Assembly: GCF_021166475.1 (NCBI RefSeq)
Contig: NZ_JAJOYS010000001.1
Location: 682,001 to 746,000, forward strand
From: Pelagibacterium xiamenense
GTDB lineage: Bacteria; Pseudomonadota; Alphaproteobacteria; Rhizobiales; Devosiaceae
Direction of reading: 5' to 3'
Length of the DNA: 64,000 nt
Of this stretch, positions 20,212 through 32,174 are shown in pieces. How positions within the stretch are numbered: the stretch's first letter is position 1; every line of letters begins with the position of its first letter. The notes below the pieces were generated by a model. The model did no database searches. It was not told where the DNA came from and was given only the letters and a program-made list of their open reading frames with translations. The position numbers and the translations under genes are program-made.

Positions 20212-21954
20212 ATGACGTTTCAGAAAGCCCCCTGGCCGCGCAAGCTGCGCTCCCAGGAATGGTATGGCGGCGACACCCGCGACAACATCTATCACCGCTC
20301 CTGGATGAAGAACCAGGGGCTTCCAGCCGACCTTTTCGATGGTCGCCCGGTGATCGGCATCTGCAACACCTGGTCGGAACTGACCCCGTGCAACGCGCAT
20401 CTGCGTGATCTCGCCCAGCGCGTGAAGAACGGCGTCTATGAAGCCGGCGGGCTGCCTGTGGAGTTCCCCGTTTTTTCAACGGGGGAAAGCTCCCTGCGGC
20501 CATCGGCGATGATGTACCGCAACCTCGCCGCGATGGATGTCGAGGAGGCGCTGCGCGCCAATCCGGTCGACGGCGTCGTGCTGATGGTGGGCTGCGACAA
20601 AACCACCCCGGCGCTGCTGATGGGCGCGTCGAGCGTCGATATTCCGGCCATCGTCGTGACCGGCGGACCGATGCTCAACGGCTGGTTCCGGGGCGAACGC
20701 GTCGGGTCGGGCACGGCGCTCTGGCAGATGAGCGAGGCGATCAAGGCCGGCGAGATGACCCGCGAGGATTTCCTCGAAGCCGAGCAGGCGATGTCGCGCT
20801 CGCCGGGGTCGTGCAACACCATGGGAACGGCCTCGACCATGGCATCGATGGCCGAAGCGCTCGGCATGGCGCTGTCGGGCAACGCGGCTATCCCCGCCGT
20901 CGACAGCAGGCGCCGGGTGATGGCGCAGCTCACGGGGCGGCGCATCGTCGATATGGTGAAGGACGATCTGAAACCATCCGATATCCTGACGCGTCAGGCG
21001 TTCGAAAATGCAATCCGCACAAACGGCGCCATCGGCGGCTCGACCAACGCGGTGATTCACCTTCTCGCACTTGCCGGCCGCGTGGGCATCGATCTTACGC
21101 TCGACGACTGGGATGCGCTTGGCCGTGACGTTGCCACCATTGTTGATCTGATGCCTTCGGGCCGGTTCCTGATGGAGGAGTTCTTCTATGCGGGCGGCCT
21201 GCCGGTGGTGCTCAAGTCGCTGCTCGACGGCGGCAAGCTCCATGGCGATGCACTGACGGTTTCGGGCAAGACGATGGCCGAGGAGGTTTCCGAGGTCAAA
21301 AACTGGAACGAAGAGGTGATCCGCCCGGTCGACAAGGCGCTGACCGCCCATGGCGGCATCGCGGTTCTGAAGGGCAACCTCGCGCCGAACGGCGCCGTTC
21401 TGAAGCCCTCGGCAGCAAGCCCGCATCTGATGCAGCACCGGGGCCGTGCCGTGGTTTTCGAGGATATCGACGACTACAAGGCGCGGATCAACGACGAGGA
21501 TCTCGACATCGACGAGAACTGCATCATGGTCATGAAGAACTGCGGGCCCAAGGGGTATCCGGGCATGGCCGAGGTCGGCAATATGGGCCTTCCGCCCAAG
21601 GTATTGCGCAAGGGGATCAAGGATATGATCCGCATTTCCGATGCGCGCATGTCGGGCACCGCCTATGGCACGGTGATCCTGCACACCTCCCCCGAGGCCG
21701 CGGTGGGTGGCCCGCTGGCGGTGGTGCGGACGGGCGACATGATCGAGGTGGACGTGGAGAACCGGCGGCTGCATCTCGACGTCTCTGACGAAGAAATCGC
21801 GCGCCGGCTCACCGAATGGAAGCCGCTGCCCGACCAGCCGGAATCCGGTTATGCGAGGCTCTTCCTCGATCACGTGCAGCAGGCCCATACGGGCGCCGAC
21901 TTCGACTTCCTCAAAGGCAAGCGCGGCAAGGCCGTGCCCAAGGATTCGCACTGA
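20212..21954 (+). CDS. IlvD/Edd family dehydratase, probable L-arabinonate dehydratase
   Basis: 580 aa Fe-S sugar-acid dehydratase converting L-arabinonate (and often D-galactonate or D-fuconate) to the 2-keto-3-deoxy acid. The three cluster cysteines expected for the [2Fe-2S] pentonate dehydratases are present: C60 (TPCNAH), C128 (GCDKTTPA) and C201 (SPGSCNTMGTAS). K130 is the expected carbamylated Mg-binding lysine. It sits in an operon with gguC and a sugar 1-dehydrogenase, which fits the non-phosphorylative pathway. IlvD itself (dihydroxy-acid dehydratase) is less likely given this context. Confidence 0.9.
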   Translation: MTFQKAPWPRKLRSQEWYGGDTRDNIYHRSWMKNQGLPADLFDGRPVIGICNTWSELTPCNAHLRDLAQRVKNGVYEAGGLPVEFPVFSTGESSLRPSAMMYRNLAAMDVEEALRANPVDGVVLMVGCDKTTPALLMGASSVDIPAIVVTGGPMLNGWFRGERVGSGTALWQMSEAIKAGEMTREDFLEAEQAMSRSPGSCNTMGTASTMASMAEALGMALSGNAAIPAVDSRRRVMAQLTGRRIVDMVKDDLKPSDILTRQAFENAIRTNGAIGGSTNAVIHLLALAGRVGIDLTLDDWDALGRDVATIVDLMPSGRFLMEEFFYAGGLPVVLKSLLDGGKLHGDALTVSGKTMAEEVSEVKNWNEEVIRPVDKALTAHGGIAVLKGNLAPNGAVLKPSAASPHLMQHRGRAVVFEDIDDYKARINDEDLDIDENCIMVMKNCGPKGYPGMAEVGNMGLPPKVLRKGIKDMIRISDARMSGTAYGTVILHTSPEAAVGGPLAVVRTGDMIEVDVENRRLHLDVSDEEIARRLTEWKPLPDQPESGYARLFLDHVQQAHTGADFDFLKGKRGKAVPKDSH

Positions 21955-22877
21955 TGGCCCACAAGATCGCTATCGCCGGCTTCGGCAAGATCGCACGCGA
22001 CCAGCACGTGCCGTCTATCGCGGAGAACCCGGATTTCGAGCTCGCCGCGGCCGTGAGCCGGAACGCGCGCGCCGAGGGTGTCGACAATTTCGCGACGCTC
22101 GAAGAGCTGTTCGAGAACCGGCCCGATATCGGTGTCGTCGCGCTGTGCACTCCGCCGCAGGTGCGGTTCGAGTATGCGCAAAAGGCCATTGCCGCAGGCA
22201 AGCACGTGCTCCTGGAAAAGCCACCGGGCGCGACGCTTTCCGAGGTCGCGGCGCTCGAGGCGATGGCGCGCGAGAAGGGCGTCGTGCTGTTCGCGACATG
22301 GCATTCGCGCTATGCGCCGGCCGTGGCGCCGGCGCGCGAATGGCTCAGGGACAAGACGCTGACCGCGGTAGAAATCGTCTGGCGCGAGGACGTCAAACAC
22401 TGGCATCCGGGGCAGAAATGGATCTGGGAAGCCGGCGGGCTCGGGGTCTTCGATCCCGGCATCAACGGGCTCTCGATCCTGACGGCAATCCTGCCCGAGC
22501 CGATCCATGTGACCCGCGCCAATCTCGAATTTCCCGCCAATTGCCAGACGCCGATTGCGGCGCAGGTGGATTTCGTCACCGCAGGCGGGATTGCGGTGAA
22601 GGGCGATTTCGACTGGCGTCAGGAAGGGCCCCAGAGCTGGGACATCACCGTGGAGACCGACAAGGGCACGCTGGCGCTGTCCGAGGGCGGCGCGAAGATG
22701 GCGGTTGACGGCGAGAGCGTGGTTGACGGTGAGGATCGGGAATATCCCGGGATTTACGCACATTTCGCGCAGCTTCTGGCGCTGGGCGAAAGCGACGTCG
22801 ACGTCACCCCGCTCCGGCAGGTCGCCGATGCGATGATGCTTGGGCGCCGCGAGACGGTCGCGGCATTCCACGAATAG
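21954..22877 (+). CDS. Gfo/Idh/MocA oxidoreductase, probable L-arabinose/D-galactose 1-dehydrogenase
   Basis: 307 aa. The Rossmann start AIAGFGKIARDQHVPSIAENPDFEL closely resembles Azospirillum L-arabinose 1-dehydrogenase and D-galactose dehydrogenases of this family. The EKPPG motif (K is the usual catalytic/nicotinamide lysine) follows near residue 90. It oxidises the aldose to the lactone using NAD(P)+. ATG 21954 overlaps the dehydratase stop by one base. It ends the operon, with the convergent aldo/keto reductase gene 3 bp away. Confidence 0.88.
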   Translation: MAHKIAIAGFGKIARDQHVPSIAENPDFELAAAVSRNARAEGVDNFATLEELFENRPDIGVVALCTPPQVRFEYAQKAIAAGKHVLLEKPPGATLSEVAALEAMAREKGVVLFATWHSRYAPAVAPAREWLRDKTLTAVEIVWREDVKHWHPGQKWIWEAGGLGVFDPGINGLSILTAILPEPIHVTRANLEFPANCQTPIAAQVDFVTAGGIAVKGDFDWRQEGPQSWDITVETDKGTLALSEGGAKMAVDGESVVDGEDREYPGIYAHFAQLLALGESDVDVTPLRQVADAMMLGRRETVAAFHE

Positions 22878-22880
22878 GCG

Positions 22881-23696
22881 TCAATCCCATTCTGGCGCCC
22901 ATTCCGGATCGACGGTGCGGTGGTTGCGGTCCATCGTCTCGATGCGGGCGATGTCCGCATCCGAGAGCTTGAGGTTGACCGCGGCGTAATTGGACCTGAT
23001 GTGCTGGGGATTGCCCGAGGTCGGGATGGCGCAATAGCCCTTGGCGAGTTCAAAGGCGAGGCTGACCTGTTCGGTTGTGGCGCTGTGGGCTTCGGCGATA
23101 TCGGCGAGGATGTTCTCGCTCGAAAGCGCGCCGCGGGCGATGGGGCGATAGCAGGTGACCAGAACACCGGCATTCATGCAGTAGTCCGCGAGTGTCTTGT
23201 TCTGCATCACCGGGTTGAGCTCGATCTGATTGGTCGCGATCCGGCCCGCGCCGAGGATTTTCGCGGACTCTTCGAGAAGCGCGATGGTGAAGTTCGAAAC
23301 GCCCATGAGCCGGGTGAGCCCCTTGTCCTGCGCCTCGGCGAGCTGCGTGAGATAGACCTCTAGCGGCACTTCGCCATGCGGTGAGGGCCAGTGGATGAGG
23401 ACCAGGTCGAACTGCTCGAGCTTTGTCGTCTCAAGGCTCTTTTCGAGCGAAGGGATGAGGGCGCCCGGGCCGAAATTGCGCGGTGCGATCTTGGTCGTGA
23501 CGAACACCTCCGAGCGCGGCAGACCCGATTGCGCGACCGCGGCGCCGACCTCGCCCTCGGTCTGATAGTCCTGAGCGGTGTCGATGTGCCGGTATCCGGT
23601 TTCGAGCGCATGAACGATGGCGCGGATACCGTCCGAGCCCTTGCGGACATTGGTGCCGAACCCGAGGCGGGGAATTGTGGTGTCGAGCGCAGGCAT
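22881..23696 (-). CDS. Aldo/keto reductase
   Basis: 271 aa NADPH-dependent reductase of the 2,5-diketo-D-gluconate reductase subgroup. The catalytic tetrad is visible as D39 and Y44 (HIDTAQDY), K69 (TTKIAP) and H102 (LIHWPSP); GYCAIPTSGNP provides the cofactor loop. Start chosen at 23696 because a GGAGG SD lies 7 nt upstream; another ATG nine codons earlier lacks one. It lies 55 bp after the IclR gene on the same strand, so the two are probably cotranscribed. It may reduce a sugar or lactaldehyde intermediate of the neighbouring pathway. Confidence 0.9.
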   Translation of the reverse strand: MPALDTTIPRLGFGTNVRKGSDGIRAIVHALETGYRHIDTAQDYQTEGEVGAAVAQSGLPRSEVFVTTKIAPRNFGPGALIPSLEKSLETTKLEQFDLVLIHWPSPHGEVPLEVYLTQLAEAQDKGLTRLMGVSNFTIALLEESAKILGAGRIATNQIELNPVMQNKTLADYCMNAGVLVTCYRPIARGALSSENILADIAEAHSATTEQVSLAFELAKGYCAIPTSGNPQHIRSNYAAVNLKLSDADIARIETMDRNHRTVDPEWAPEWD

Positions 23697-23751
23697 CGCA
23701 GGTCCTCCCGTTTGGTTTGCCATGGGCCAACGCGCGGGGCGCCCGATGGTT

Positions 23752-24537
23752 CTACCTCAGCGAGAGCGTCTCGGCGACCCTCATGAGGAGTTCCAGCGTT
23801 TCCTCAATGGTGGCGTGATCGTCCTGGTCGAGCCGCTCGAGATAAGGGCAGGTGAGCACGGCGATGCCGTAGCCCTCGGGGGAGAGAACGGGAACGGTGA
23901 TATCGTTGACCCCGCGGATTTGCTGGCTCTCGCCGATGCGGTAGCCGGTCATGCGGATCGCCGATAACGTATCCTCAAGGGCCGCAAGTTCGGCGATGCG
24001 CTCCGAACCTTCCCACCGCACCTCGAGGGCTTCGCGCGCGTGCTCGTCCTGATAGGCGAGAAGCGTCAGCCCCGATCCGGTATGCAGCAGGTCGATCTCG
24101 GCGCCCACGCGCACGCCGAACTCCCAATTGGCCGGGCAGTGCGCCTGTCCCACGACGAGCGCATGGCCCCGGTCCTCGACAACGAGATGCAGGGACTGCC
24201 GGGAATCGCGGGAAAACGCGTCCATCAGCGGCAGCGCGCGCGTGACGAGACGGCGGACCGGCGGGTGCCGGTGGGCAAGCACGAATAGCTTGAGCGAAAG
24301 CGAGTACCGGTCGCCTTCGGGTGAGCGCGACACATATTCGCGTGCCACCAGCCGCTCGAGCATGCGGTAGATTTCCGAGGGACTGCGGTCCATCGCCTTG
24401 ACGATTTCCCCCCGCGTCATTCCGCCCGACTGGGTAGACAGCAGTTCGAGAATGTCGAGCCCCTTGTCGAGCGCCGGGGCGCGGTAGCGCTCCTCGCTGC
24501 CCCCGCGCGCGCTTTTGACCGTCTCCGCCTCTCCCAT
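23752..24537 (-). CDS. IclR family transcriptional regulator
   Basis: 261 aa. An N-terminal winged helix (LDKGLDILELLSTQSGGMTRGEIVKAMDRSPSEIYRMLERL) is followed by an IclR effector domain. Start at 24537 has an AGAGG SD nine bases upstream; the alternative ATG at 24567 lies inside the inverted-repeat operator and has no SD. It is divergent from the fucose-type catabolic operon and most likely controls both directions through the site at 24563-24587. Confidence 0.9.
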   Translation of the reverse strand: MGEAETVKSARGGSEERYRAPALDKGLDILELLSTQSGGMTRGEIVKAMDRSPSEIYRMLERLVAREYVSRSPEGDRYSLSLKLFVLAHRHPPVRRLVTRALPLMDAFSRDSRQSLHLVVEDRGHALVVGQAHCPANWEFGVRVGAEIDLLHTGSGLTLLAYQDEHAREALEVRWEGSERIAELAALEDTLSAIRMTGYRIGESQQIRGVNDITVPVLSPEGYGIAVLTCPYLERLDQDDHATIEETLELLMRVAETLSLR

Positions 24538-24562
24538 CGCGGTTTTCCTCTTGCGGTGCGTG

Positions 24563-24587
24563 TTCATTTATGAATAGTATGTTCATA
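24563..24587. promoter_or_regulatory. Candidate IclR operator (overlapping inverted repeats)
   Basis: Three regularly placed elements, TTCAT (24563), ATGAA (24570) and TTCAT (24583), form two overlapping palindromes: TTCAT-TT-ATGAA and TATGAA-N7-TTCATA. IclR-family operators in sugar-acid pathways commonly have this GTTCAT/ATGAAC type of half-site. It is centred in the 90-bp gap between the regulator and the divergent operon. Confidence 0.6.
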
Positions 24588-24627
24588 TAAGAAACGCAAC
24601 GGCGATTGAAGGGAGGCAATCACCGCG

Positions 24628-25377
24628 ATGCGACTGGCGGGAAAATCCATATTCGTTTCTGCGGCTGCGCAGGGCATTGGCCGCGCAAGCGCCATCGCGT
24701 TTGCCAAGGAAGGCGCACGTGTGTTTGCGACCGACATCAACGCGGGCGGCCTGCGCGAGCTGAGCGAAGAGCACACGAAGATCGAGAGCCACCCGCTCGA
24801 TGTGCTCGATACCGCGGCGGTCAACGCGCTGGCCGCCGAGCTTCCCGATCTCGACGGGATCTTCAACTGCGCGGGCTTCGTTCATAACGGCACGATCGAA
24901 GCGGTGACCGAGCCCGAGTGGGATTTCAGCTTCGACCTCAACATCAAGGCCATGTACCGGACAGTCAAAGCCTTCCTGCCGGGCCTCCTGCGCCGGGCCG
25001 AGGCCGTCGGGACGGCCTCGATCCTCAACATGTCCTCGATGGCGTCCTCCACCAAGGGATTTCCCAACCGGCTGGTCTACGGCACGACCAAGGCAGCGGT
25101 GATCGGGTTCACGAAAGCGATGGCGGCGGACTACGTGACCAAGGGGCTGCGCTGCAACGCGCTGTGCCCCGGCACGGTCGACACGCCGTCGCTGCGCGAC
25201 AGGATCGCGGCATTCCCTGACCCTGTCGCCGCCGAGCAGGCCTTCATCGCCCGGCAACCCATGGGGCGGTTGGCGACGGTCGACGACATCACGCCGATGG
25301 CGGTCTATCTGCTCTCGGATGAATCGCAGTTCGTTTCGGGGCAGGCGCTGCTGGTCGATGGCGGGGTGACGATATGA
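24628..25377 (+). CDS. SDR oxidoreductase, probable 2-keto-3-deoxy-L-fuconate dehydrogenase
   Basis: 249 aa short-chain dehydrogenase. The glycine motif is SAAAQGIG (11-18) rather than TGxxxGxG, as in DHRS6/BDH2-like enzymes. NCAG is at 80-83, serines S136/S137, catalytic Y151 and K155 (YGTTK). This subgroup includes bacterial 2-keto-3-deoxy-L-fuconate dehydrogenases. First gene of the operon, with a GGGAGG SD; its stop overlaps the amidohydrolase start. The neighbouring lactonase and L-fuconate dehydratase support the assignment, which remains an inference. Confidence 0.85.
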   Translation: MRLAGKSIFVSAAAQGIGRASAIAFAKEGARVFATDINAGGLRELSEEHTKIESHPLDVLDTAAVNALAAELPDLDGIFNCAGFVHNGTIEAVTEPEWDFSFDLNIKAMYRTVKAFLPGLLRRAEAVGTASILNMSSMASSTKGFPNRLVYGTTKAAVIGFTKAMAADYVTKGLRCNALCPGTVDTPSLRDRIAAFPDPVAAEQAFIARQPMGRLATVDDITPMAVYLLSDESQFVSGQALLVDGGVTI

Positions 25378-26249
25378 CCGGCGGTCGCATCGACGCGCAT
25401 TGCCATTACTGGACACTCGCCCGGGAAGATTATGACTGGTTGACGCCGGACCTTGAGCCGATCTACCGCGATTTCGGCGCCGCAGATCACGATGCGGCGT
25501 CTGTGGGGCTCGGCGTCGCGCAGCGCGTGCTGGTGCAGGCTGCGCCGACGGTGGCGGAAACGGAGTTCCTGCTGGATTGCGCCACGGCTGACGTAAGGGC
25601 GACGGGCGTTGTCGGATGGGTGGACCTGTCGTCACCTGACGCCGCGAGCGATCTTGAACGGCTTGCGGCCGACCCCCTTTTCAAGGGCGTGCGGCCGATG
25701 CTTCAGGATATTGCCGAGCCCGACTGGATCGTGACGCGTCCGGGGCGCGAGGCGGTGGCAAAACTGACCGAACTGGGCCTGCGCTTCGATGCGCTCGCCA
25801 AGCCGGCCCAGATCGATGCGGTACTCGCTTTCGCGCGGGCAAATCCCGACCTGCCGGTCGTCATCGATCACGCGGCCAAGCCCGATCTTTCGCTTCCCGA
25901 CGACGCGCCCGAGCGCGCGCAATGGGCGCGCGCAATGGCGGAGTTGGCCGCGTTGCCGCGGGTTTGCTGCAAGCTTTCCGGCCTGCTCAACGAAATGCCA
26001 CCAGAGAATGTGACAACGCCTGCGGCCACGGCGCGTTTTCTGGCGCCGGTTCTTGATCAGCTCCTTGGCTGGTTCGGTGCGAACCGGATCGCGTGGGGAT
26101 CGGACTGGCCTGTTGTCAATCTCGCTGCCGATTACGGTTTCTGGGCCAAGGTGACCGACGCGTTGATTTCGCCCCTTTCGGACGCGGAGCGCGCTGACAT
26201 TCTTTCGGGAACGGCCACGCGTTTTTATGGATTGGAGCCGACCCGATGA
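25374..26249 (+). CDS. Amidohydrolase family lactonase, probable L-fuconolactone hydrolase
   Basis: 291 aa metal-dependent hydrolase of the COG3618 (2-pyrone-4,6-dicarboxylate lactonase-like) group. It has DAHCHYW at the N-terminus, VIDHAAKP and GSDWPV, the metal/catalytic His and Asp positions of this branch. It is predicted to open the L-fucono-lactone made by the sugar dehydrogenase. It starts inside the SDR stop (ATGA), and its own stop overlaps the ATPase start by 4 bp, so these genes are tightly coupled. Confidence 0.87.
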   Translation: MTGGRIDAHCHYWTLAREDYDWLTPDLEPIYRDFGAADHDAASVGLGVAQRVLVQAAPTVAETEFLLDCATADVRATGVVGWVDLSSPDAASDLERLAADPLFKGVRPMLQDIAEPDWIVTRPGREAVAKLTELGLRFDALAKPAQIDAVLAFARANPDLPVVIDHAAKPDLSLPDDAPERAQWARAMAELAALPRVCCKLSGLLNEMPPENVTTPAATARFLAPVLDQLLGWFGANRIAWGSDWPVVNLAADYGFWAKVTDALISPLSDAERADILSGTATRFYGLEPTR

Positions 26250-27823
26250 GCGCGGCGATGGAAACCGTCCAGGCGGCACCGCTGATTTCGATGAAAGGGA
26301 TCGACAAGTCGTTCCCCGGCGTCCATGCGCTCAAATCGGTGAACTTCGAGGTGCGATCAGGCGAAGTTCACGCGCTTATGGGCGAAAACGGGGCGGGCAA
26401 ATCGACGCTCATGAAGGTGCTTTCGGGCATCTATGCCGCCGACGCGGGAACCATCGAACATGACGGCAGGCCCGTGGAGATCGCTTCGCCGCGCCAGGCG
26501 CAGGAAATGGGCATCGGCATCATTCATCAGGAACTGTCGCTGATGCGCGATCTCAACGCCGCGCAGAACATTTTCATCGGGCGCGAGCCGCGTACTGCCG
26601 GCGGGCTCCTGATCGACGAGAAGAAGCTCAACGCCGAAGCGGCGGCGCTCTTTGAGCAGATCCATCTGAAACTCGATCCGCGCACGCCGGTCTCGCAGCT
26701 CACGATCGCCAAGCAGCAGATGATCGAGATCGCCAAGGCACTTTCCCACAAGAGCCGCGTACTGATCATGGACGAGCCGACCGCGGCGCTCAACGACGCG
26801 GAGATCAACGAGCTTTTCCGCATCATCCGCAAGCTCAAGGCGGAAGGCGTCGGGATTATCTACATCTCTCACAAGATGGATGAGCTCAAGCGCATCGCCG
26901 ACCGGGTGACCGTGATGCGAGACGGCGAATATGTAGGCACCGTCCCCGCCGCCGATACGCCGGTGGAAAAGATCATCTCGATGATGGTTGGCCGCGAAAT
27001 TTCCGACGAACCGCCGGCGATCCCCGACCTCGCTGATGCAGAGACCGTTCTGGAGGTCAGGAACCTCAATCGCGGGCGCGAAGTGCAGGATGTGAGCTTC
27101 TCGGTAAAAAAGGGTGAAATTCTCGGCTTTGCGGGGCTCATGGGCGCCGGGCGGACGGAAGTTGCGCGGGTCATCTTCGGCGCCGATCCGCTCGCGTCGG
27201 GCGAGATTTTCGTTCACGGCCGGAAGATCACGATCAAACAGCCGCAGGACGCGGTGCGCGCGGGCATTGGATATCTTTCGGAAGACCGCAAACATTTCGG
27301 GCTCGCGACCGGCATGGACGTTGCGACCAACGTGGTGATGGCGAGCCTTGAACGGTTTGCCGGTGCCGGGGGCGTGCTCAAGGACCCCGAAATCCGCGCG
27401 ATTGCACGCAGATATATCGACCAGCTTTCGATCAAAACGCCGTCCGAGCGCCAGGAGGCGCGGCTTCTTTCGGGCGGCAATCAGCAGAAGGTCGTTGTCG
27501 CCAAATGGCTCTTGCGCGACTGCGACGTGCTGATCTTCGACGAACCCACGCGCGGCATCGATGTGGGGGCGAAAAGCGAAATCTACAGGCTCCTGAGCCA
27601 ACTCGCGGCGCAGGGCCGGGCGATTATCGTCATCTCCTCCGAGCTGCCTGAAATCCTTCGGCTCTCGCACCGTATCGCGGTGATGTGTGAGGGCCGGCTG
27701 ACAGGATTTTTGCCCGGTGGAGCACCGCAGGAGGAGATTATGCGGCTCGCCACACAGCGGAACGAGAACAGGGCGCCCGCCGGAGAGCTTTCGGAGGATG
27801 CCAAAATGGGAGAGAAGGCATGA
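26246..27823 (+). CDS. Sugar ABC transporter ATP-binding protein (RbsA-like)
   Basis: 525 aa CUT2 ATPase with two nucleotide-binding domains. Domain 1 has [17 protein letters not shown] and [11 protein letters not shown]. Domain 2 has the degenerate [26 protein letters not shown] and [11 protein letters not shown]. It is the motor of the transporter formed with the following permease and binding protein. It sits among fucose-pathway enzymes, so the substrate is probably L-fucose or a related deoxy sugar. Confidence 0.93.
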   Translation: MSAAMETVQAAPLISMKGIDKSFPGVHALKSVNFEVRSGEVHALMGENGAGKSTLMKVLSGIYAADAGTIEHDGRPVEIASPRQAQEMGIGIIHQELSLMRDLNAAQNIFIGREPRTAGGLLIDEKKLNAEAAALFEQIHLKLDPRTPVSQLTIAKQQMIEIAKALSHKSRVLIMDEPTAALNDAEINELFRIIRKLKAEGVGIIYISHKMDELKRIADRVTVMRDGEYVGTVPAADTPVEKIISMMVGREISDEPPAIPDLADAETVLEVRNLNRGREVQDVSFSVKKGEILGFAGLMGAGRTEVARVIFGADPLASGEIFVHGRKITIKQPQDAVRAGIGYLSEDRKHFGLATGMDVATNVVMASLERFAGAGGVLKDPEIRAIARRYIDQLSIKTPSERQEARLLSGGNQQKVVVAKWLLRDCDVLIFDEPTRGIDVGAKSEIYRLLSQLAAQGRAIIVISSELPEILRLSHRIAVMCEGRLTGFLPGGAPQEEIMRLATQRNENRAPAGELSEDAKMGEKA

Positions 27824-28827
27824 GCGCGATTTCGTCGAAACCGGGACCGGGTAACCTTCTGCGCACTCAGGGTGCACAAAAGTTGCTCGCCTTTGCCGGG
27901 CTGATCGCATTGGTCGCCGGGTTCTCGCTCGCGTCGCCCAATTTCATGCAGACACCCAATATCATCGCCATCCTGCAGGCCGCGTCGGTGAACGGCGTTC
28001 TTGCGGTCGCTGCGACGCTGATCATCATCACCGGCGGCATCGATCTTTCGGTCGGAACCGGCATGACGTTCTGCGCGGTGATCGCGGGCGTGGTTCTGAC
28101 ATATCTCGGCATGCCCATGCCGGTCGGCATCGCTGCGGCAATCCTGGCAGGCACGTGCTCGGGCCTGCTTTCGGGCACGTTCGTCGCCAAACTCAAGGTG
28201 CCGCCGTTCATCGCAACGCTCGGCATGATGCTGATCCTCAAGGGTCTCTCGCTGGTCATCTCGGGCACGCGCCCGATCTACTTCAACGACACGCCCGGAT
28301 TTACCGATATCGCGACAGGTTCGATCGTGGGGATGATCGTCCCCGCCGTGCCGCTGCCCAATGGGGTCGTGATCCTGTTCGCTGTGGCCGGTATCGCCTC
28401 CTACATCCTCGGGCGCACCATTCTTGGCCGCTATGCCTTCGCCCTGGGCTCGAACGAGGAAGCGCTGCGGCTTTCGGGTGTGAACGCCGACCGCTGGAAG
28501 ATCGCGATCTACGCGCTCGGCGGATCGATCGTTGGCGTTGCGGGTATCCTCATAGGATCGCGGCTGAATTCCGCTCAACCCGCGCTGGGCCTCGGCTACG
28601 AACTCGACGCGATCGCCGCCGTCGTGATCGGCGGAACCTCGCTGCGCGGCGGGCAGGGAACGATACTTGGCACGGTGATCGGCGCGCTCATCATGGCCGT
28701 GCTCGCCAACGGGCTGCGCATACTTTCGGTCGCTCAGGAATGGCAGACCGTCGTGACCGGTTCGATCATCATTCTCGCAGTCTATGCCGACATGCTGCGG
28801 CGCCAGCGCGCTGCGGCTGCGGGCTAG
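27820..28827 (+). CDS. Sugar ABC transporter permease (RbsC-like)
   Basis: 335 aa CUT2 permease with about nine or ten membrane segments. The family signature [18 protein letters not shown] and [28 protein letters not shown] are present. It is shorter than GguB, lacking that protein's central insert. The ATG overlaps the ATPase stop. A GC-rich inverted repeat (GCGCCGG/CCCGGCGC) sits in the 111-bp gap before the binding protein. Confidence 0.93.
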   Translation: MSAISSKPGPGNLLRTQGAQKLLAFAGLIALVAGFSLASPNFMQTPNIIAILQAASVNGVLAVAATLIIITGGIDLSVGTGMTFCAVIAGVVLTYLGMPMPVGIAAAILAGTCSGLLSGTFVAKLKVPPFIATLGMMLILKGLSLVISGTRPIYFNDTPGFTDIATGSIVGMIVPAVPLPNGVVILFAVAGIASYILGRTILGRYAFALGSNEEALRLSGVNADRWKIAIYALGGSIVGVAGILIGSRLNSAQPALGLGYELDAIAAVVIGGTSLRGGQGTILGTVIGALIMAVLANGLRILSVAQEWQTVVTGSIIILAVYADMLRRQRAAAAG

Positions 28828-28938
28828 GAGGCGATGTGACCCCGCGCCGGCTGCGCCCGGCGCCAAGACAGAGAAGGGCGGAAGAAGCCGCTCCGGATAA
28901 CCACAATTGGACAACCATACATTCCATCGGAGGAGAAC

Positions 28939-29886
28939 ATGTTCAATCGACGTACATTGCTGGCCGCGGCCAGTGCCATGGCGATACTGGGGATGGCGCC
29001 CGCGGCGTCTGCCCAGGACACGCTCGATATCGCGCTGATTTCCAAGGGCTTCCAGCATCAGTTCTGGCAGGCCGTCAACCAGGGCGCCGAGCAGGCCGCC
29101 GAGGAACTGGGGGTCAATGTGACCTTCGAGGGACCGGACAACGAATCCCAGGTCGACCGGCAGATCGACATGCTGGCCGCCGCGCTCGCCCGTGAGCCGG
29201 ACGCCATCGGGTTCGCCGCTCTCGACAGCCAGGCCGCAACGCCGCTGCTCCAGCAGGCGCAGGAGGCCGGCATTCCGGTGGTTGCCTTCGACTCGGGTGT
29301 CGAAAGCGACATTCCGGTGGCGACCGCAGCGACCAACAACATGGCCGCCGCCGCGCTGGCGGCCGACCATATGGCCGAACTGATCGGCGGGGAAGGCCAG
29401 ATCGCGCTGGTGGTGCACGACCAGACCTCGCGCACCGGCATCGAGCGCCGCGACGGCTTCGTCAACCAGATCGAGGCGAGTTATCCCGACATCGAAATCG
29501 TCTCAATTCAGTATGGCGGCGGCGACCACCTGCAATCGACCGAAATCACCAAGTCGATCCTTTTGGCAAACCCGGACCTCAAGGGCGTTTTCGGCGCCAA
29601 TGAAGGGTCTGCGATCGGTGTGGTCAACGGCGTGACGGAACTCGGCAGAGACGACATCGTCGTGATCGGCTTCGATTCCGGGGCGGCCCAGATCGGGGCT
29701 ATCCGTTCGGGCACGATGGCCGGCGCCATTACACAGAACCCCATCGGCATCGGGTACGAAACCGTCGCGGCAGCAGTCGCCGCGATCAACGGCGAAGAGG
29801 TGCCCGAAACCATCGATACCGGGTTCTACTGGTACGATGCGTCCAATATCGACGACCCGGAGATCCAGGCCGTCCTTTACGAGTAA
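28939..29886 (+). CDS. Sugar ABC transporter substrate-binding protein (RbsB-like)
   Basis: 315 aa periplasmic binding protein of the RbsB/LacI-like fold. A signal peptide with an NRR start ends at AASA/QD near residue 25. The mature part includes ISKGFQHQFWQAVNQGAEQA and the DNESQVDRQIDML segment. A GGAGGAGAAC SD precedes the ATG. It is placed last of the three transporter genes, just before L-fuconate dehydratase. A 12-bp hairpin follows the gene. Confidence 0.92.
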   Translation: MFNRRTLLAAASAMAILGMAPAASAQDTLDIALISKGFQHQFWQAVNQGAEQAAEELGVNVTFEGPDNESQVDRQIDMLAAALAREPDAIGFAALDSQAATPLLQQAQEAGIPVVAFDSGVESDIPVATAATNNMAAAALAADHMAELIGGEGQIALVVHDQTSRTGIERRDGFVNQIEASYPDIEIVSIQYGGGDHLQSTEITKSILLANPDLKGVFGANEGSAIGVVNGVTELGRDDIVVIGFDSGAAQIGAIRSGTMAGAITQNPIGIGYETVAAAVAAINGEEVPETIDTGFYWYDASNIDDPEIQAVLYE

Positions 29887-29902
29887 TCGTTTCTCCAAAC
29901 GC

Positions 29903-29928
29903 GCCAGGGGCGGCACGCCGCCTCTGGC
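29903..29928 (+). terminator. Hairpin after the RbsB-like gene
   Basis: GCCAGGGGCGGC and GCCGCCTCTGGC form an 11-12 bp GC-rich stem with one G-U pair and a tight loop. No strong U-tract follows, and the next gene starts 43 bp later, so partial attenuation or 3'-end stabilisation of the binding-protein mRNA is likely. Confidence 0.55.
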
Positions 29929-29970
29929 CTTACGATGTTTCATCCGAGCACTGGCGAGAATAGCCCCGAC

Positions 29971-32070
<2,100 letters not shown>

Positions 32071-32071
<1 letters not shown>

Positions 32072-32107
32072 AAAGAAAAGCCCCGGCCTTTGGCACAAGG
32101 TCGGGGC
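32071..32107 (-). terminator. Rho-independent terminator of the pca operon
   Basis: On the minus strand GCCCCGACCTT and AAGGCCGGGGC pair across a 6-nt loop (32080-32107) and are followed by TTTTCTTTT (32079-32071). It lies 67 bp after the pcaF stop. On the plus strand no U-tract follows, so it is directional. Confidence 0.85.
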
Positions 32108-32174
32108 AGTCAGGGAACATCAAGGGGTTAGACGTTTATCGAACGCTGCTCGGGCGGGAAATGTTCCCGGCGAT

